A stretch of DNA of 64,000 nt from Kribbella sp. ALI-6-A (lineage in GTDB: Bacteria > Actinomycetota > Actinomycetes > Propionibacteriales > Kribbellaceae), in the NCBI RefSeq assembly GCF_001984195.1, contig NZ_MTQN01000012.1, forward strand, positions 2,294,001-2,358,000, written 5' to 3'. The position numbers were made by a program, and so were the translations under genes. The notes beneath the pieces are model-generated. The model saw nothing but the letters and a program-made list of their open reading frames with translations. It did not search any database and was not told where the DNA came from. Positions 16,317 through 24,831 of this stretch are shown here, piece after piece. The stretch's first letter is position 1, and each line of letters begins with the position of its first letter.

Positions 16317-17144
16317 GTGTCGGCCCTGGACGTCCTGATCAAGAAGCCGCTGAACTCGCTGGACCGGCTCGGCGAGCAGCTCGCCTTCTACCTGAAGGCG
16401 CTGGCCTGGTCCGGCAAGTCGATCACCCGGTACCGCAAGGAGATCCTCCGCCTGCTGGCCGAGGTGACGCTGGGCACCGGCGCGCTCGCGGTGATCGGCG
16501 GCACGGTCGGCGTGATCACGTTCCTGGCCTTCTTCACCGGCACCGAGGTCGGCCTGCAGGGCTACTCGGCGCTGAACCAGATCGGCACGTCGGCGTTCGC
16601 CGGCTTCGTCAGCGCCTACATCAACACCCGCGAGATCGGCCCGCTGATCGCCGGCATCGCGCTGGCCGCGACGGTCGGCTGCGGCTTCACCGCCCAGCTC
16701 GGCGCGATGCGGATCAGCGAGGAGATCGACGCGCTCGAGGTGATGGCGATCCCGTCGCTGCCGTTCCTGGTCACCACCCGGATCATCGCCGGGCTGATCG
16801 CGGTGGTGCCCCTGTACGTCGTGGGCCTGCTCTCGTCGTACTTCGCCACCCGGCTCACGGTGACCACGTTCTACGGGCAGAGCACCGGCACGTACGACCA
16901 CTACTTCCATCTGTTCTTACCGCCGGGCGACGTGCTCTGGTCGTTCGGCAAGGTGCTGGTCTTCGCGGTGCTGGTGATCCTCGTGCACTGCTATCACGGC
17001 TACCACGCGACCGGCGGCCCGGCCGGCGTCGGCGTCGCGGTCGGCCGCGCGGTCCGGACGTCGATCGTGGTGATCAACGTGGTGGACCTGCTGCTGTCGA
17101 TGGCGATCTGGGGGACGACGACCACGGTGAGGTTGGCCGGATGA
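16317..17144 (+). CDS. yrbEB: YrbE-type Mce permease (MlaE family), second
   Basis: A 275-residue partner permease with REIGPLIAGIALAATVGCGF and ISEEIDALEVMAIPSLPFL, matching the ATPase-contact motifs of the first YrbE. The GTG at 16317 follows a G-rich AAGGGGG site. Two non-identical YrbE proteins per operon is the standard actinobacterial Mce plan. The TGA at 17142-17144 overlaps the ATG of a spacer ORF, which in turn carries the second hairpin repeat. Confidence 0.92.
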   Translation: MSALDVLIKKPLNSLDRLGEQLAFYLKALAWSGKSITRYRKEILRLLAEVTLGTGALAVIGGTVGVITFLAFFTGTEVGLQGYSALNQIGTSAFAGFVSAYINTREIGPLIAGIALAATVGCGFTAQLGAMRISEEIDALEVMAIPSLPFLVTTRIIAGLIAVVPLYVVGLLSSYFATRLTVTTFYGQSTGTYDHYFHLFLPPGDVLWSFGKVLVFAVLVILVHCYHGYHATGGPAGVGVAVGRAVRTSIVVINVVDLLLSMAIWGTTTTVRLAG

Positions 17145-17263
17145 CTGTACTGATGCCTCGCCTCCGGCTCGGCGGGTCATGGGGCTTGAACTCCCGTCCT
17201 TCCCTCGTCGCTCCGGTCGCTTCGCTCCCTCCACTCCTCAGTCCAGGACGGGAGGCCCCATGA
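17141..17263 (+). CDS. Possible 40-aa coupling ORF in the yrbE-mceA spacer
   Basis: An ATG overlapping the second yrbE stop (ATGA) opens 40 codons that end in a TGA overlapping the mceA ATG (ATGA, 17260-17263). The peptide starts MTVLMPRLRLGGSWGLN. It shares its first four residues with the other spacer ORF and then shifts frame because of a 1-nt length difference. Translation through it would melt the hairpin and deliver ribosomes to mceA. Confidence 0.3.
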   Translation: MTVLMPRLRLGGSWGLNSRPSLVAPVASLPPLLSPGREAP

Positions 17264-17265
17264 CC
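17141..17265 (+). repeat. Intergenic hairpin repeat, copy 2 (covers the mceA start)
   Basis: The core hairpin is 17175-17265: left arm GGTCATGGGGC (17175-17185), 5-nt bulge, CTCCCGTCCT (17191-17200); right arm AGGACGGGAG (17245-17254) and GCCCCATGACC (17255-17265). The right arm contains both the GGGAGG ribosome-binding site and the ATG of the MceA gene, so folding would hide the start of translation. The 44-nt loop (17201-17244) is the same as in copy 1. Confidence 0.85.
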
Positions 17266-18579
17266 AGACGAGTTCTCGGTGTCGCCTTCATCGGCTTCCT
17301 CTGCTTCCTGCTCTGGCTGACCTACGCCTTTTACGCCAAGGTGTTCACCGACACCGTCGACGTGCAGCTGAAGACCAGCCACATCGGTCTGCAGCTGAAC
17401 ACCCACGCCGACGTCAAGCTGCGCGGCATCATCGTCGGCGAGGTCCGGTCGGTGTCCACCGACGGCGACGAGGCGACGGTGAACCTGTCGCTGAAGCCCG
17501 AGCAGGTCAAGGAGATCTCCAGCGCGGTCAGCGCCCGGATCCTGCCCAAGACGCTGTTCGGAGAGAAGTACGTCGCGCTGGTGCCGCCGCCGGAGGGGCA
17601 AAAGACCCGGCACATCCGAGCCGGTGACGTGATCGCCCGGGACAAGACCGCGGTCGGCATCGAGATCGAGAAGGTGCTGAACGACGCGCTGCCGCTGCTC
17701 CAGGCGGTCGACCCGGCCGACCTGAACGCCACGCTCAACACGCTGGCCACCGCGCTCGAGGGCCGCGGCACCGAGATCGCCGAGACGCTCACCCAGCTCG
17801 ACGGCTACCTGAAGAAGCTGAACCCGAGCGTCCCGAAGCTGATGGCGGCGCTGGCCAAGCTCACCCAGGTCTCCCAGCTGTACGGCGACGTGACGCCCGA
17901 CCTGGTCCGTGCCCTGCGCAACCTGACCATCACCGGCAACACGGTGGTGGAGAAGGAGCAGCAGCTGCAGAAGTTCTTCACCGACGTCCAGACCCTGTCC
18001 GGTACGGCGAACGGCTTCCTGCGCGAGAACGAGGACCGGGTGATCCGGCTCGGCGAGGTCAGCCGGCCGATCCTCGACCTGCTCGAGCGGTACTCCCCGG
18101 AGTTCCCCTGCTTCCTCAAGGTGCTGACCGACACGGCCCCGATCCTGAACGACACGTTCCGCGACGGCGCGCTGCACATCAACCTTGAGCTGATCACCAA
18201 CCAGCCCACGCCGTACCAGCCGGACGAGACGCCGAAGTACCTGGACAAGCGCGGCCCGACCTGTGTCGGCAAGAACTACAGCCACCCCGGCGCGCACCCC
18301 GGCCCGTACAGCCAGGAGAACCCGGCGCCGTACGTCGTCGCCGAGGACGGCACGATCGGCGACCACAACAAGAACGAGCGCTTCCCGCTGAACCTGCAGC
18401 TGAACCGCGCGGCCCCGGGCTTCGCCGTCGACACGGGCCCGGCGGGCAGCCCGGCCGAGCAGAAGGTCGTCGGCTCGGTGGTCGGGCCGGCGATGGGCGT
18501 GGCGCCCGGTGAGGTGCCCGACCTCACCACGTTGATGGTCGGTCCCCTGATGCGCGGAGGTCAGGTGAATCTGAAATGA
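17260..18579 (+). CDS. mceA: MceA-type substrate-binding protein
   Basis: A 439-residue cell-envelope protein: an N-terminal signal anchor (VLGVAFIGFLCFLLWLTYAF), then an MCE/MlaD beta-barrel domain (about residues 35-120; FGEKYVALVPP near its end), then a long helical region and a Pro-rich tail. Six such proteins form the hexameric tube that carries lipids from the outer envelope to the YrbE permeases. The ATG at 17260 has GGGAGG at 17249-17254, both inside the hairpin arm. Its stop overlaps mceB (ATGA). Confidence 0.93.
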   Translation: MTRRVLGVAFIGFLCFLLWLTYAFYAKVFTDTVDVQLKTSHIGLQLNTHADVKLRGIIVGEVRSVSTDGDEATVNLSLKPEQVKEISSAVSARILPKTLFGEKYVALVPPPEGQKTRHIRAGDVIARDKTAVGIEIEKVLNDALPLLQAVDPADLNATLNTLATALEGRGTEIAETLTQLDGYLKKLNPSVPKLMAALAKLTQVSQLYGDVTPDLVRALRNLTITGNTVVEKEQQLQKFFTDVQTLSGTANGFLRENEDRVIRLGEVSRPILDLLERYSPEFPCFLKVLTDTAPILNDTFRDGALHINLELITNQPTPYQPDETPKYLDKRGPTCVGKNYSHPGAHPGPYSQENPAPYVVAEDGTIGDHNKNERFPLNLQLNRAAPGFAVDTGPAGSPAEQKVVGSVVGPAMGVAPGEVPDLTTLMVGPLMRGGQVNLK

Positions 18580-19610
18580 AGTTGCTCGACAAGAAGACCT
18601 CGATCGACACCGTGCGGCTGGGCATCTTCGTCGTGGTGACCACGATCGCGACCGCGTTGCTGGCGGTCACCATCGGCAACATCAGCTTCACGCCGACCAC
18701 GACGTACAAGGCGGTCTTCACCGACGTGGTCGGGCTGAACAAGGGTGACGACATCCGGATCGCCGGCGTCCGGGTCGGGCAGGTGGACAAGATCGCGCTC
18801 AAGGACGACACACTCGCTCTCGTCACGTTCAGCGTCGACTCCAAACAGGTGCTCGACACCGGCACCCGGGCGACCCTGCGCTACCGCAACCTGGTCGGCA
18901 ACCGCTACATCGCGCTGACCGAAGGTGTCGGCGGCGGGCAGCGGATGAAGGAGAACGACACCATCGACCAGGACCGGACCGCGCCGGCCCTGGACCTGTC
19001 GGTGCTGTTCAACGGGTTCAAGCCGCTGTTCACCGCGCTCACCCCGGCCGACGTGAACCAGTTCGCCTTCGAGGTGATCAAGGTGCTGCAGGGCGAGGGC
19101 GGCACGATCGAGAGCCTGCTGGCCCGGACGGCGTCGCTGACCACCACGCTGGCCGACGCCGACCAGGTCGTCGGTGACCTGATCACCAACCTGACGTCGA
19201 CGTTGCAGATCGTGTCGCAGCGGCAGCAGAACTTCTCCCAGCTGCTGGTCAACCTGCAGCAGTTCATCACCGGCCTGAGCAAGGACATCCAGCCGATCCT
19301 CGGTTCGCTCGGCTCGATCAACTCGCTGAACACCAAGACGGCCGGTCTGCTGCAGCAGACCCGGGTGCCGATCAAGGCCGACCTCGACCGGCTCCGGCAG
19401 GTCTCCAGCACGCTGGACGACACCCAGGCGATCTGGGTCAAGACCCTGCAGAAGATGCCGACGAAGCTGAACACGATGACCCGGACCGCGTCGTACGGCT
19501 CCTGGTTCAACTTCTTCCTCTGCGGCTTCGACGGCAACGTCACCCTGCCGCTCGGCACGCGCATCCCCGTCTCGTACGACAACAACTCGGCGAGGTGTGA
19601 CCACCCGTGA
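18576..19610 (+). CDS. mceB: MceB-type protein
   Basis: A 344-residue Mce protein with an N-terminal membrane anchor (residues about 15-35), an MCE domain containing GDDIRIAGVRVGQVDKI and VGNRYIALTEG, and a long coiled-coil-like helical region rich in Leu/Gln. It begins with ATG overlapping the mceA stop and ends in GTGA with mceC. A conserved Cys-containing C-terminus (FLCGFDGN) is typical of MceB proteins. Confidence 0.92.
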   Translation: MKLLDKKTSIDTVRLGIFVVVTTIATALLAVTIGNISFTPTTTYKAVFTDVVGLNKGDDIRIAGVRVGQVDKIALKDDTLALVTFSVDSKQVLDTGTRATLRYRNLVGNRYIALTEGVGGGQRMKENDTIDQDRTAPALDLSVLFNGFKPLFTALTPADVNQFAFEVIKVLQGEGGTIESLLARTASLTTTLADADQVVGDLITNLTSTLQIVSQRQQNFSQLLVNLQQFITGLSKDIQPILGSLGSINSLNTKTAGLLQQTRVPIKADLDRLRQVSSTLDDTQAIWVKTLQKMPTKLNTMTRTASYGSWFNFFLCGFDGNVTLPLGTRIPVSYDNNSARCDHP

Positions 19611-20617
19611 AGCCCTTCCGCGAGCAGAACCAGCTGACCATCGGCGTGGTCGGCCTGACGGTGATCGGGCTGATCATGCTGGCCGCGTTCAAGGCGCAGG
19701 ACCTGCCGCTGATCGGCGGCGGCACGAAGTACTCGGCACAGTTCTCCGAGGCCGGCGGGCTGAAGAAGAACGACGAGATCCGGGTGGCCGGCGTCCGGGT
19801 CGGGCAGGTCCGCGCGGTCGAGCTCGAGGGCACCCACGTCCGGGTCGACTTCGTGGTGGACCGGGGCGTGAAGCTCGGCGAGCAGACCGGCGCCGAGATG
19901 AAGATCAAGACGCTGCTCGGCCAGAAGTACCTCAAGCTGAACCCGGCCGGTCCCGGCGAGCTGAAGCCGGGCGCCGAGATCCCGCTGGAGCGCACGGTCG
20001 CGGCGTACGACGTGGTGGACGCGTTCACCGACCTGGCCAACACCACCGAGCGGATCGACACCGCCCAGCTGGCCCGGGCCCTGGACACGCTGTCGACCAC
20101 CTTCAAGAACACGCCGGAGGAGGTGAAGGCGTCGCTGACCGGGCTGTCCCGGCTGTCCCGCAACGTGGCCAAGCGGGACGAGGAGCTGAAGACCCTGCTC
20201 AAGCACTCCGACGTCGTCACCAAGGTGCTGGCCGACCGCAACCAGCAGCTGGTCAAGCTGATGAAGGACGGCAACACCGTGTTCCAGGCGGTGCAGGCCC
20301 GCCGGGCGCTGATCCACCAGTTGCTGGTGTCGACGCAGAAGCTGTCCGCGCAGGTGACCGCGCTGGTCCGGGAGAACCGCAAGGACCTGACGCCGACCCT
20401 GCAGAAGGTCAACGCGGTGCTCGCGATCCTGATCAAGAATCAGAACGCACTCGACGCGAGCATCAAGGGCCTGGCGCCGTACGCGCGGGTGTTCACGAAC
20501 ACGCTCGGCACCGGGCCGTGGTTCGACACCTACGTGCAGAACCTCGTGCCGGTCCCGGAGATCCCGGTGCCGCCGTTGCTGCCCGGGTTGCCGCCGATCT
20601 TGGGTGGTGGCCGATGA
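19607..20617 (+). CDS. mceC: MceC-type protein
   Basis: A 336-residue Mce protein: short N-terminus, anchor segment (LTIGVVGLTVIGLIMLAAF), MCE domain with KNDEIRVAGVRVGQVRAV and LGQKYLKLNP, then a helical region and a Pro-rich end. GTG start overlaps the mceB stop; its own TGA overlaps the mceD ATG. The open frame upstream in another phase is not a fusion but GC-driven. Confidence 0.92.
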   Translation: MKPFREQNQLTIGVVGLTVIGLIMLAAFKAQDLPLIGGGTKYSAQFSEAGGLKKNDEIRVAGVRVGQVRAVELEGTHVRVDFVVDRGVKLGEQTGAEMKIKTLLGQKYLKLNPAGPGELKPGAEIPLERTVAAYDVVDAFTDLANTTERIDTAQLARALDTLSTTFKNTPEEVKASLTGLSRLSRNVAKRDEELKTLLKHSDVVTKVLADRNQQLVKLMKDGNTVFQAVQARRALIHQLLVSTQKLSAQVTALVRENRKDLTPTLQKVNAVLAILIKNQNALDASIKGLAPYARVFTNTLGTGPWFDTYVQNLVPVPEIPVPPLLPGLPPILGGGR

Positions 20618-21813
20618 AGGTTGCTTCGTTCTCCCGGTTGGTCGCCATCGGCGTCGTGCTGGTGGTGCTGGCGGTCAGCGTGATCTCGCTCTGGCCGAAC
20701 CCGGAGCGCGTCAGCGCCACGGCGTTCTTCCCGCGGGCGGTCAGCGTCTACCCGGGCTCGGACGTCCGGATCCTCGGGATCAAGGTCGGCGAGGTCGAGA
20801 GCGTCACGCCGGCCGGCCGGACCGTCCGGGTGAAGTTCTGGTGGGAGGCCGAGCACAAGGTGCCGGCGAACGCGAAGGCGGTGATCGCGTCGCCGTCGGT
20901 GGTCGCCGACCGCTACATCCAGCTGACCCCGGCGTACTCCAAGGGCGCGGTGATGGCCGACGGGGCGCAGATCCCGATCGAGCGGACCGCCGTACCGCTG
21001 GAGCTGGACCAGATCTACCAGAGCCTGAACGACCTCTCGGTCGCGCTCGGGCCGAAGGGCGCCAACGACCAGGGCGCGCTGTCGCGGCTGCTCGACGTCT
21101 CGGCCGCGAACCTGGACGGCCAGGGCGCCAAGCTGAACCAGACCATCACCGACGTGTCGAAGCTGTCCCAGACGCTCGCGGGCAACTCCAAGAGCCTGTT
21201 CGCCACTGTCCGGCAGCTGCAGACGTTCGTCTCCGCGCTGGCCGCGAACGACCAGCTGGTCAAGCAGTTCAACACCAGCTTCGCCGCCACCTCGACCACG
21301 CTGGCCGGCGAGCGCAAGGACCTGGCCGCCGCGCTGAGACTGCTGGCCACCGCGCTCGGCGAGGTCGCGTCGTTCGTCAAGGACAACCGGGCGCTGCTGA
21401 AGACCACGATCTCCGGAGCGACCGACATCTCGCAGATCCTGGTCAAGGAGAAGGCCGCGCTGGCCGAGATCATCGACACCGCGCCGCTCGGTCTCGGCAA
21501 CCTGGCCCGCGTCTACAACCCCCAGTTCGGCACGCTGGACCAGCGAATCAACCTGGCGCAGCTGGACGACCCGGCGACCTTCATCTGTTCGCTGCTGATC
21601 CAGGTGAACCAGCCGCTGTCGGCGTGCTCCCAGCTCAAGGGGGTCCTCGACGCCCTGCCGAAGCTGCCGCTGCTCAGCCAGCTCACCGGCGGCGCTCCGA
21701 CCAGCGGCGGCCCAGCCGGTACGCCGTGGGCGCCCGCTCCGGCGCCGAAGCTGCCGACGCCCGACCCGGTCGATCCGTCGCTCGGCGGTCTGTTCCCGGG
21801 AGGTGGCCGATGA
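20614..21813 (+). CDS. mceD: MceD-type protein
   Basis: A 399-residue Mce protein with an N-terminal anchor (LVAIGVVLVVLAVSVISLW), MCE domain with PGSDVRILGIKVGEVESV and VADRYIQLTP, a long helical part (ANLDGQGAKLNQTITDVSKL), and a Pro-rich tail of about 60 residues. The ATG at 20614 overlaps the mceC stop (ATGA); the same frame stays open upstream through mceC, but only the ATG at 20614 gives a normal Mce N-terminus. Confidence 0.92.
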   Translation: MKVASFSRLVAIGVVLVVLAVSVISLWPNPERVSATAFFPRAVSVYPGSDVRILGIKVGEVESVTPAGRTVRVKFWWEAEHKVPANAKAVIASPSVVADRYIQLTPAYSKGAVMADGAQIPIERTAVPLELDQIYQSLNDLSVALGPKGANDQGALSRLLDVSAANLDGQGAKLNQTITDVSKLSQTLAGNSKSLFATVRQLQTFVSALAANDQLVKQFNTSFAATSTTLAGERKDLAAALRLLATALGEVASFVKDNRALLKTTISGATDISQILVKEKAALAEIIDTAPLGLGNLARVYNPQFGTLDQRINLAQLDDPATFICSLLIQVNQPLSACSQLKGVLDALPKLPLLSQLTGGAPTSGGPAGTPWAPAPAPKLPTPDPVDPSLGGLFPGGGR

Positions 21814-23045
21814 GACGACGTCGTACGGCGTTCGTGGCGGGCGTGGTCGCGATGGCCACGCTGCTGACCGGCTGCGACTTCAGCGTCTACTCGCTGCCGT
21901 TGCCCGGTGGCGCGAAGATCAAGGGCCCGTCGTACACGGTGACGGTGGAGTTCACCGACGTGCTCGACCTGGTGCCGAAGTCGACGGTCAAGGTGGACGA
22001 CGTCACCGTCGGCACGGTCGAGAAGGTCTGGCTGGACGGGTTCGTGGCGAAGGTCCGGGTCAAGCTGCCGAAGAGCCTGGAGCTGCCTGACAACGCCCGC
22101 GCGACGATCCGCCAGACCAGCCTGCTGGGCGAGAAGTTCGTCTCGCTGGCTCCGCCGACCGGCGCCGAGAAGCCGCGCGGCAAGCTGGAGAACGGCGAGC
22201 TGATCCCGCTGTCGCACACGACCAGCAACGTCGAGGTCGAGGAAGTCCTGTCGGCGCTGTCGCTGCTGCTGAACGGCGGTGGCGTGGCGCAGCTGCAGAT
22301 CATCACCCAGGAGCTGAACAAGGCCCTGACCGGCAACGAGCCGGCCATCCGCAGCGTGCTCACCCAGCTGAACACCTTCGTCGGCACCCTCGACGCCAAC
22401 CGGCAGAAGATCGTCGCCGCGATCACCGCCGTCGACGCGCTGGCCAAGAAGCTGAACGCGCAGAAGGCGACGCTGGCCACGGCGATCGACTCGCTGCCGA
22501 AGTCGATCAAGACCCTCGACCAGCAGCGGGCCGCCCTGGTCAAGACGCTGCAGGCGCTGTCCACGCTGGGCAGCACGGCGACCCGGGTGATCACCGCGTC
22601 GCAGAAGGACCTGGTGGCCAACCTCCAGTCGCTCTACCCGGTGCTGACCAAGCTCGCCGAGGCGGGACAGAACCTGCCGAAGTCGCTCGAGCTGCTGCTC
22701 ACCTATCCGTTCCCGGACGCCGCGGCGGACGCCGTCCAGGGTGACTTCACGAACCTGGTGATCACGCTCGACGTGAACACGCAGAAGGCGTTCCAGGGAC
22801 TGCTCGGGCTGAACCTGCCGACCGTCGGCCCGACCGCGCTGCCGACGGCGAACCTCAGCCTGCCGTTCCGCAACTCGCCCAAGTTCCCGCCGAAGTCGGG
22901 CGGCCTGCCTCCGCTGCCGCTGCCGACCGGGACGGCGACCAGCTGCGTCACGCTGCTCGGCCTGCCGGTCTGTACGCCGACGCTGAACCGCCCGGCCTTC
23001 GATCCCGAGCTGGCGAAGGTCCTGATGCCGGGGGTGGCGAAGTGA
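21810..23045 (+). CDS. mceE: MceE-type lipoprotein
   Basis: A 411-residue Mce lipoprotein: four arginines, a hydrophobic stretch and the lipobox LLTGC with the lipidated Cys at residue 22. This lipoprotein in fifth position is a hallmark of Mce operons (LprK/LprL types). The MCE domain contains VKVDDVTVGTVEKVWLDG and LLGEKFVSLAPP, followed by helices and a Pro-rich end. Start and stop overlap its neighbours (ATGA, GTGA). Confidence 0.94.
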   Translation: MRRRRTAFVAGVVAMATLLTGCDFSVYSLPLPGGAKIKGPSYTVTVEFTDVLDLVPKSTVKVDDVTVGTVEKVWLDGFVAKVRVKLPKSLELPDNARATIRQTSLLGEKFVSLAPPTGAEKPRGKLENGELIPLSHTTSNVEVEEVLSALSLLLNGGGVAQLQIITQELNKALTGNEPAIRSVLTQLNTFVGTLDANRQKIVAAITAVDALAKKLNAQKATLATAIDSLPKSIKTLDQQRAALVKTLQALSTLGSTATRVITASQKDLVANLQSLYPVLTKLAEAGQNLPKSLELLLTYPFPDAAADAVQGDFTNLVITLDVNTQKAFQGLLGLNLPTVGPTALPTANLSLPFRNSPKFPPKSGGLPPLPLPTGTATSCVTLLGLPVCTPTLNRPAFDPELAKVLMPGVAK

Positions 23046-24334
23046 TCTCCCGAACCGTCCGGATCCAGCTGATGGTGTTCCTGCTGATCACCGTCGTCGG
23101 CATCGCCTACGTCGGTGGCAAGTACGCCCAGATCGACCAGTTGCTGTTCGACGACGACTACACGGTCAGCGCGAGCTTCGCCGAGTCCGGCGGCATCTTC
23201 ACCGGCGCCGAGGTGACGTACCGCGGGCAGCCGGTCGGCCGCGTCGGGGAGCTGAAGCTGCTCGACGACGGCGTCGAGGTCGATCTGGACATCGACAACA
23301 AGGTGAAGATCCCGAACGACCTGGTTGCCGTGGTGGCCAACCGGTCCGCGATCGGCGAGCAGTACGTCGACCTGCAGCCGCGCCGCGACGACGGCCCGTA
23401 CCTGCAGGACAACTCGAAGATCGCCCGGGCCGACACCGCGCTGCCGATCGACACCACCGAGCTGCTGCTGAACCTCGACCAACTGGTGAACTCGGTCGAC
23501 AAGAACAGCCTGAAGACCACCGTCAAGGAGCTCGGCGACGCGCTGCGCGGCAAGGGCGGCGACCTGCAGAAGATCATCGACAGCTCCGGGCTGCTGATCG
23601 ACGACGCCGACGCGAACATCGCCCAGACGATCAAGCTGATCAACGACGGCAACACCGTGCTGGCCACCCAGGTCGCCAGCGGGGACGCGATCCGGACCTG
23701 GGCGAAGAACCTGGCGCTGCTGTCGGACACCCTGGTCAGCTCCGACACCGACCTGCGCACGGTGATCGACCAGGGCTCGGGCGCCTCGGAGCAGCTGACC
23801 GGCCTCATCTCGGAGAACCGGGCCGACATCGCGGTGCTGCTGGGTAACCTGCTGACGGTGAACGAACTGACCGCGGTCCGGCTGGACGCCGTCGAGCAGT
23901 TGCTGGTGGTCTACCCGGCGGTGGCGATGGGCGGGTACGTCGTACCGGCCAAGGACCAGGGGACCGGGCACTACGACGCGCACTTCGGGCTGGTGCTCGG
24001 CTTCTCACCACCGGCCTGCCGGGCCGGCTACAACGGGACGGACAAGCGGGTGCCGCAGGACACGACCGACAAGCAGGCCAACACCAAGGCGTCCTGCACG
24101 GCCGGACCGAGCACAGGCGTGAACGTGCGCGGCTCGCAGAACAAGCCGTCGCCGTCGTCGCGGCAGAACCTCAACCGGACCGGGTACGGCGTCGGCTACG
24201 ACCCGGCGACCGGGCAGGCCGGCGGCACCGGCGGGATGCCCGAGCTGGTGCTCGGCTCGACCGGCGGCCAGGCCGACTACCTGGGCTCGGACTCCTGGAA
24301 AGCCCTCATCCTCGGACCGGTGACCGGCAAGTGA
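23042..24334 (+). CDS. mceF: MceF-type protein
   Basis: A 430-residue Mce protein with an N-terminal anchor (IQLMVFLLITVVGIAYVGG), MCE domain (FTGAEVTYRGQPVGRVGEL; AIGEQYVDLQP) and a long helical region. The last 90 residues are Gly/Ser/Pro-rich, probably disordered. GTG start overlaps the mceE stop, and its stop overlaps the next gene (GTGA). It completes the A-F set expected for one hexameric tube. Confidence 0.92.
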   Translation: MISRTVRIQLMVFLLITVVGIAYVGGKYAQIDQLLFDDDYTVSASFAESGGIFTGAEVTYRGQPVGRVGELKLLDDGVEVDLDIDNKVKIPNDLVAVVANRSAIGEQYVDLQPRRDDGPYLQDNSKIARADTALPIDTTELLLNLDQLVNSVDKNSLKTTVKELGDALRGKGGDLQKIIDSSGLLIDDADANIAQTIKLINDGNTVLATQVASGDAIRTWAKNLALLSDTLVSSDTDLRTVIDQGSGASEQLTGLISENRADIAVLLGNLLTVNELTAVRLDAVEQLLVVYPAVAMGGYVVPAKDQGTGHYDAHFGLVLGFSPPACRAGYNGTDKRVPQDTTDKQANTKASCTAGPSTGVNVRGSQNKPSPSSRQNLNRTGYGVGYDPATGQAGGTGGMPELVLGSTGGQADYLGSDSWKALILGPVTGK

Positions 24335-24831
24335 CTTCTTCCTCGACCCGCAGGGGTTCGCTGATCCTGGCCTGGGCACTGAGCGTGCTGCTGATCGTCG
24401 CCCTGGCGGCCGCGACGGTCTCGGTGGTGGCGCTGCGGCGGCAGGACACCCGGTCGGAGGACCGAGTCGGCGCGATGCGCGCCGCGCGGCAGCTCGCGCT
24501 GGACTTCACGACGTACAAGTACGACACCTGGGACGCGGACGCGCAGCGGGTGCTGAACGAATCGACCGGGCAGTTCAAGGAGGAGTTCCAAGCCGGGTCC
24601 AATTCGGTGAAGACCGAGGTGGTGGCGAACAAGGCGACCTCCAAGGGCGACGTGAAGGAGGCCGCGGTGGTGTCGAACGACAAGGACTCCGCGCAGGTGC
24701 TGGTGATCGTGAACGCCGTCGTCACCAACACCGCCGCCAAGGACGGCGTCGAGCGGCGCTACCGGATCAAGCTCGACCTGGTCCGCGACGCCGGCCGCTG
24801 GCTGACCGCCGACCTGCAGGTGGTGGGCTGA
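24331..24831 (+). CDS. Mce-associated membrane protein, first
   Basis: A 166-residue protein with one N-terminal membrane segment (LILAWALSVLLIVALAAATVSVVAL) and a small extracellular alpha+beta domain ending in RYRIKLDLVRDAGRWLTADLQVV, the plan of Mce-associated (Mas/Mam) proteins found after mceF in actinobacteria. In mycobacteria such proteins stabilise the Mce transporter. GTG start overlaps mceF; its TGA shares one base with the next ATG. Confidence 0.85.
   Translation: MTSSSTRRGSLILAWALSVLLIVALAAATVSVVALRRQDTRSEDRVGAMRAARQLALDFTTYKYDTWDADAQRVLNESTGQFKEEFQAGSNSVKTEVVANKATSKGDVKEAAVVSNDKDSAQVLVIVNAVVTNTAAKDGVERRYRIKLDLVRDAGRWLTADLQVVG

Noticed and set aside
19597-21813. An apparent 738-codon fusion ending in MceD
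   Set aside because: The upstream two-fifths is out of frame with mceC and has no domain; MceD starts cleanly at 20614 with a normal anchor and an ATGA overlap.
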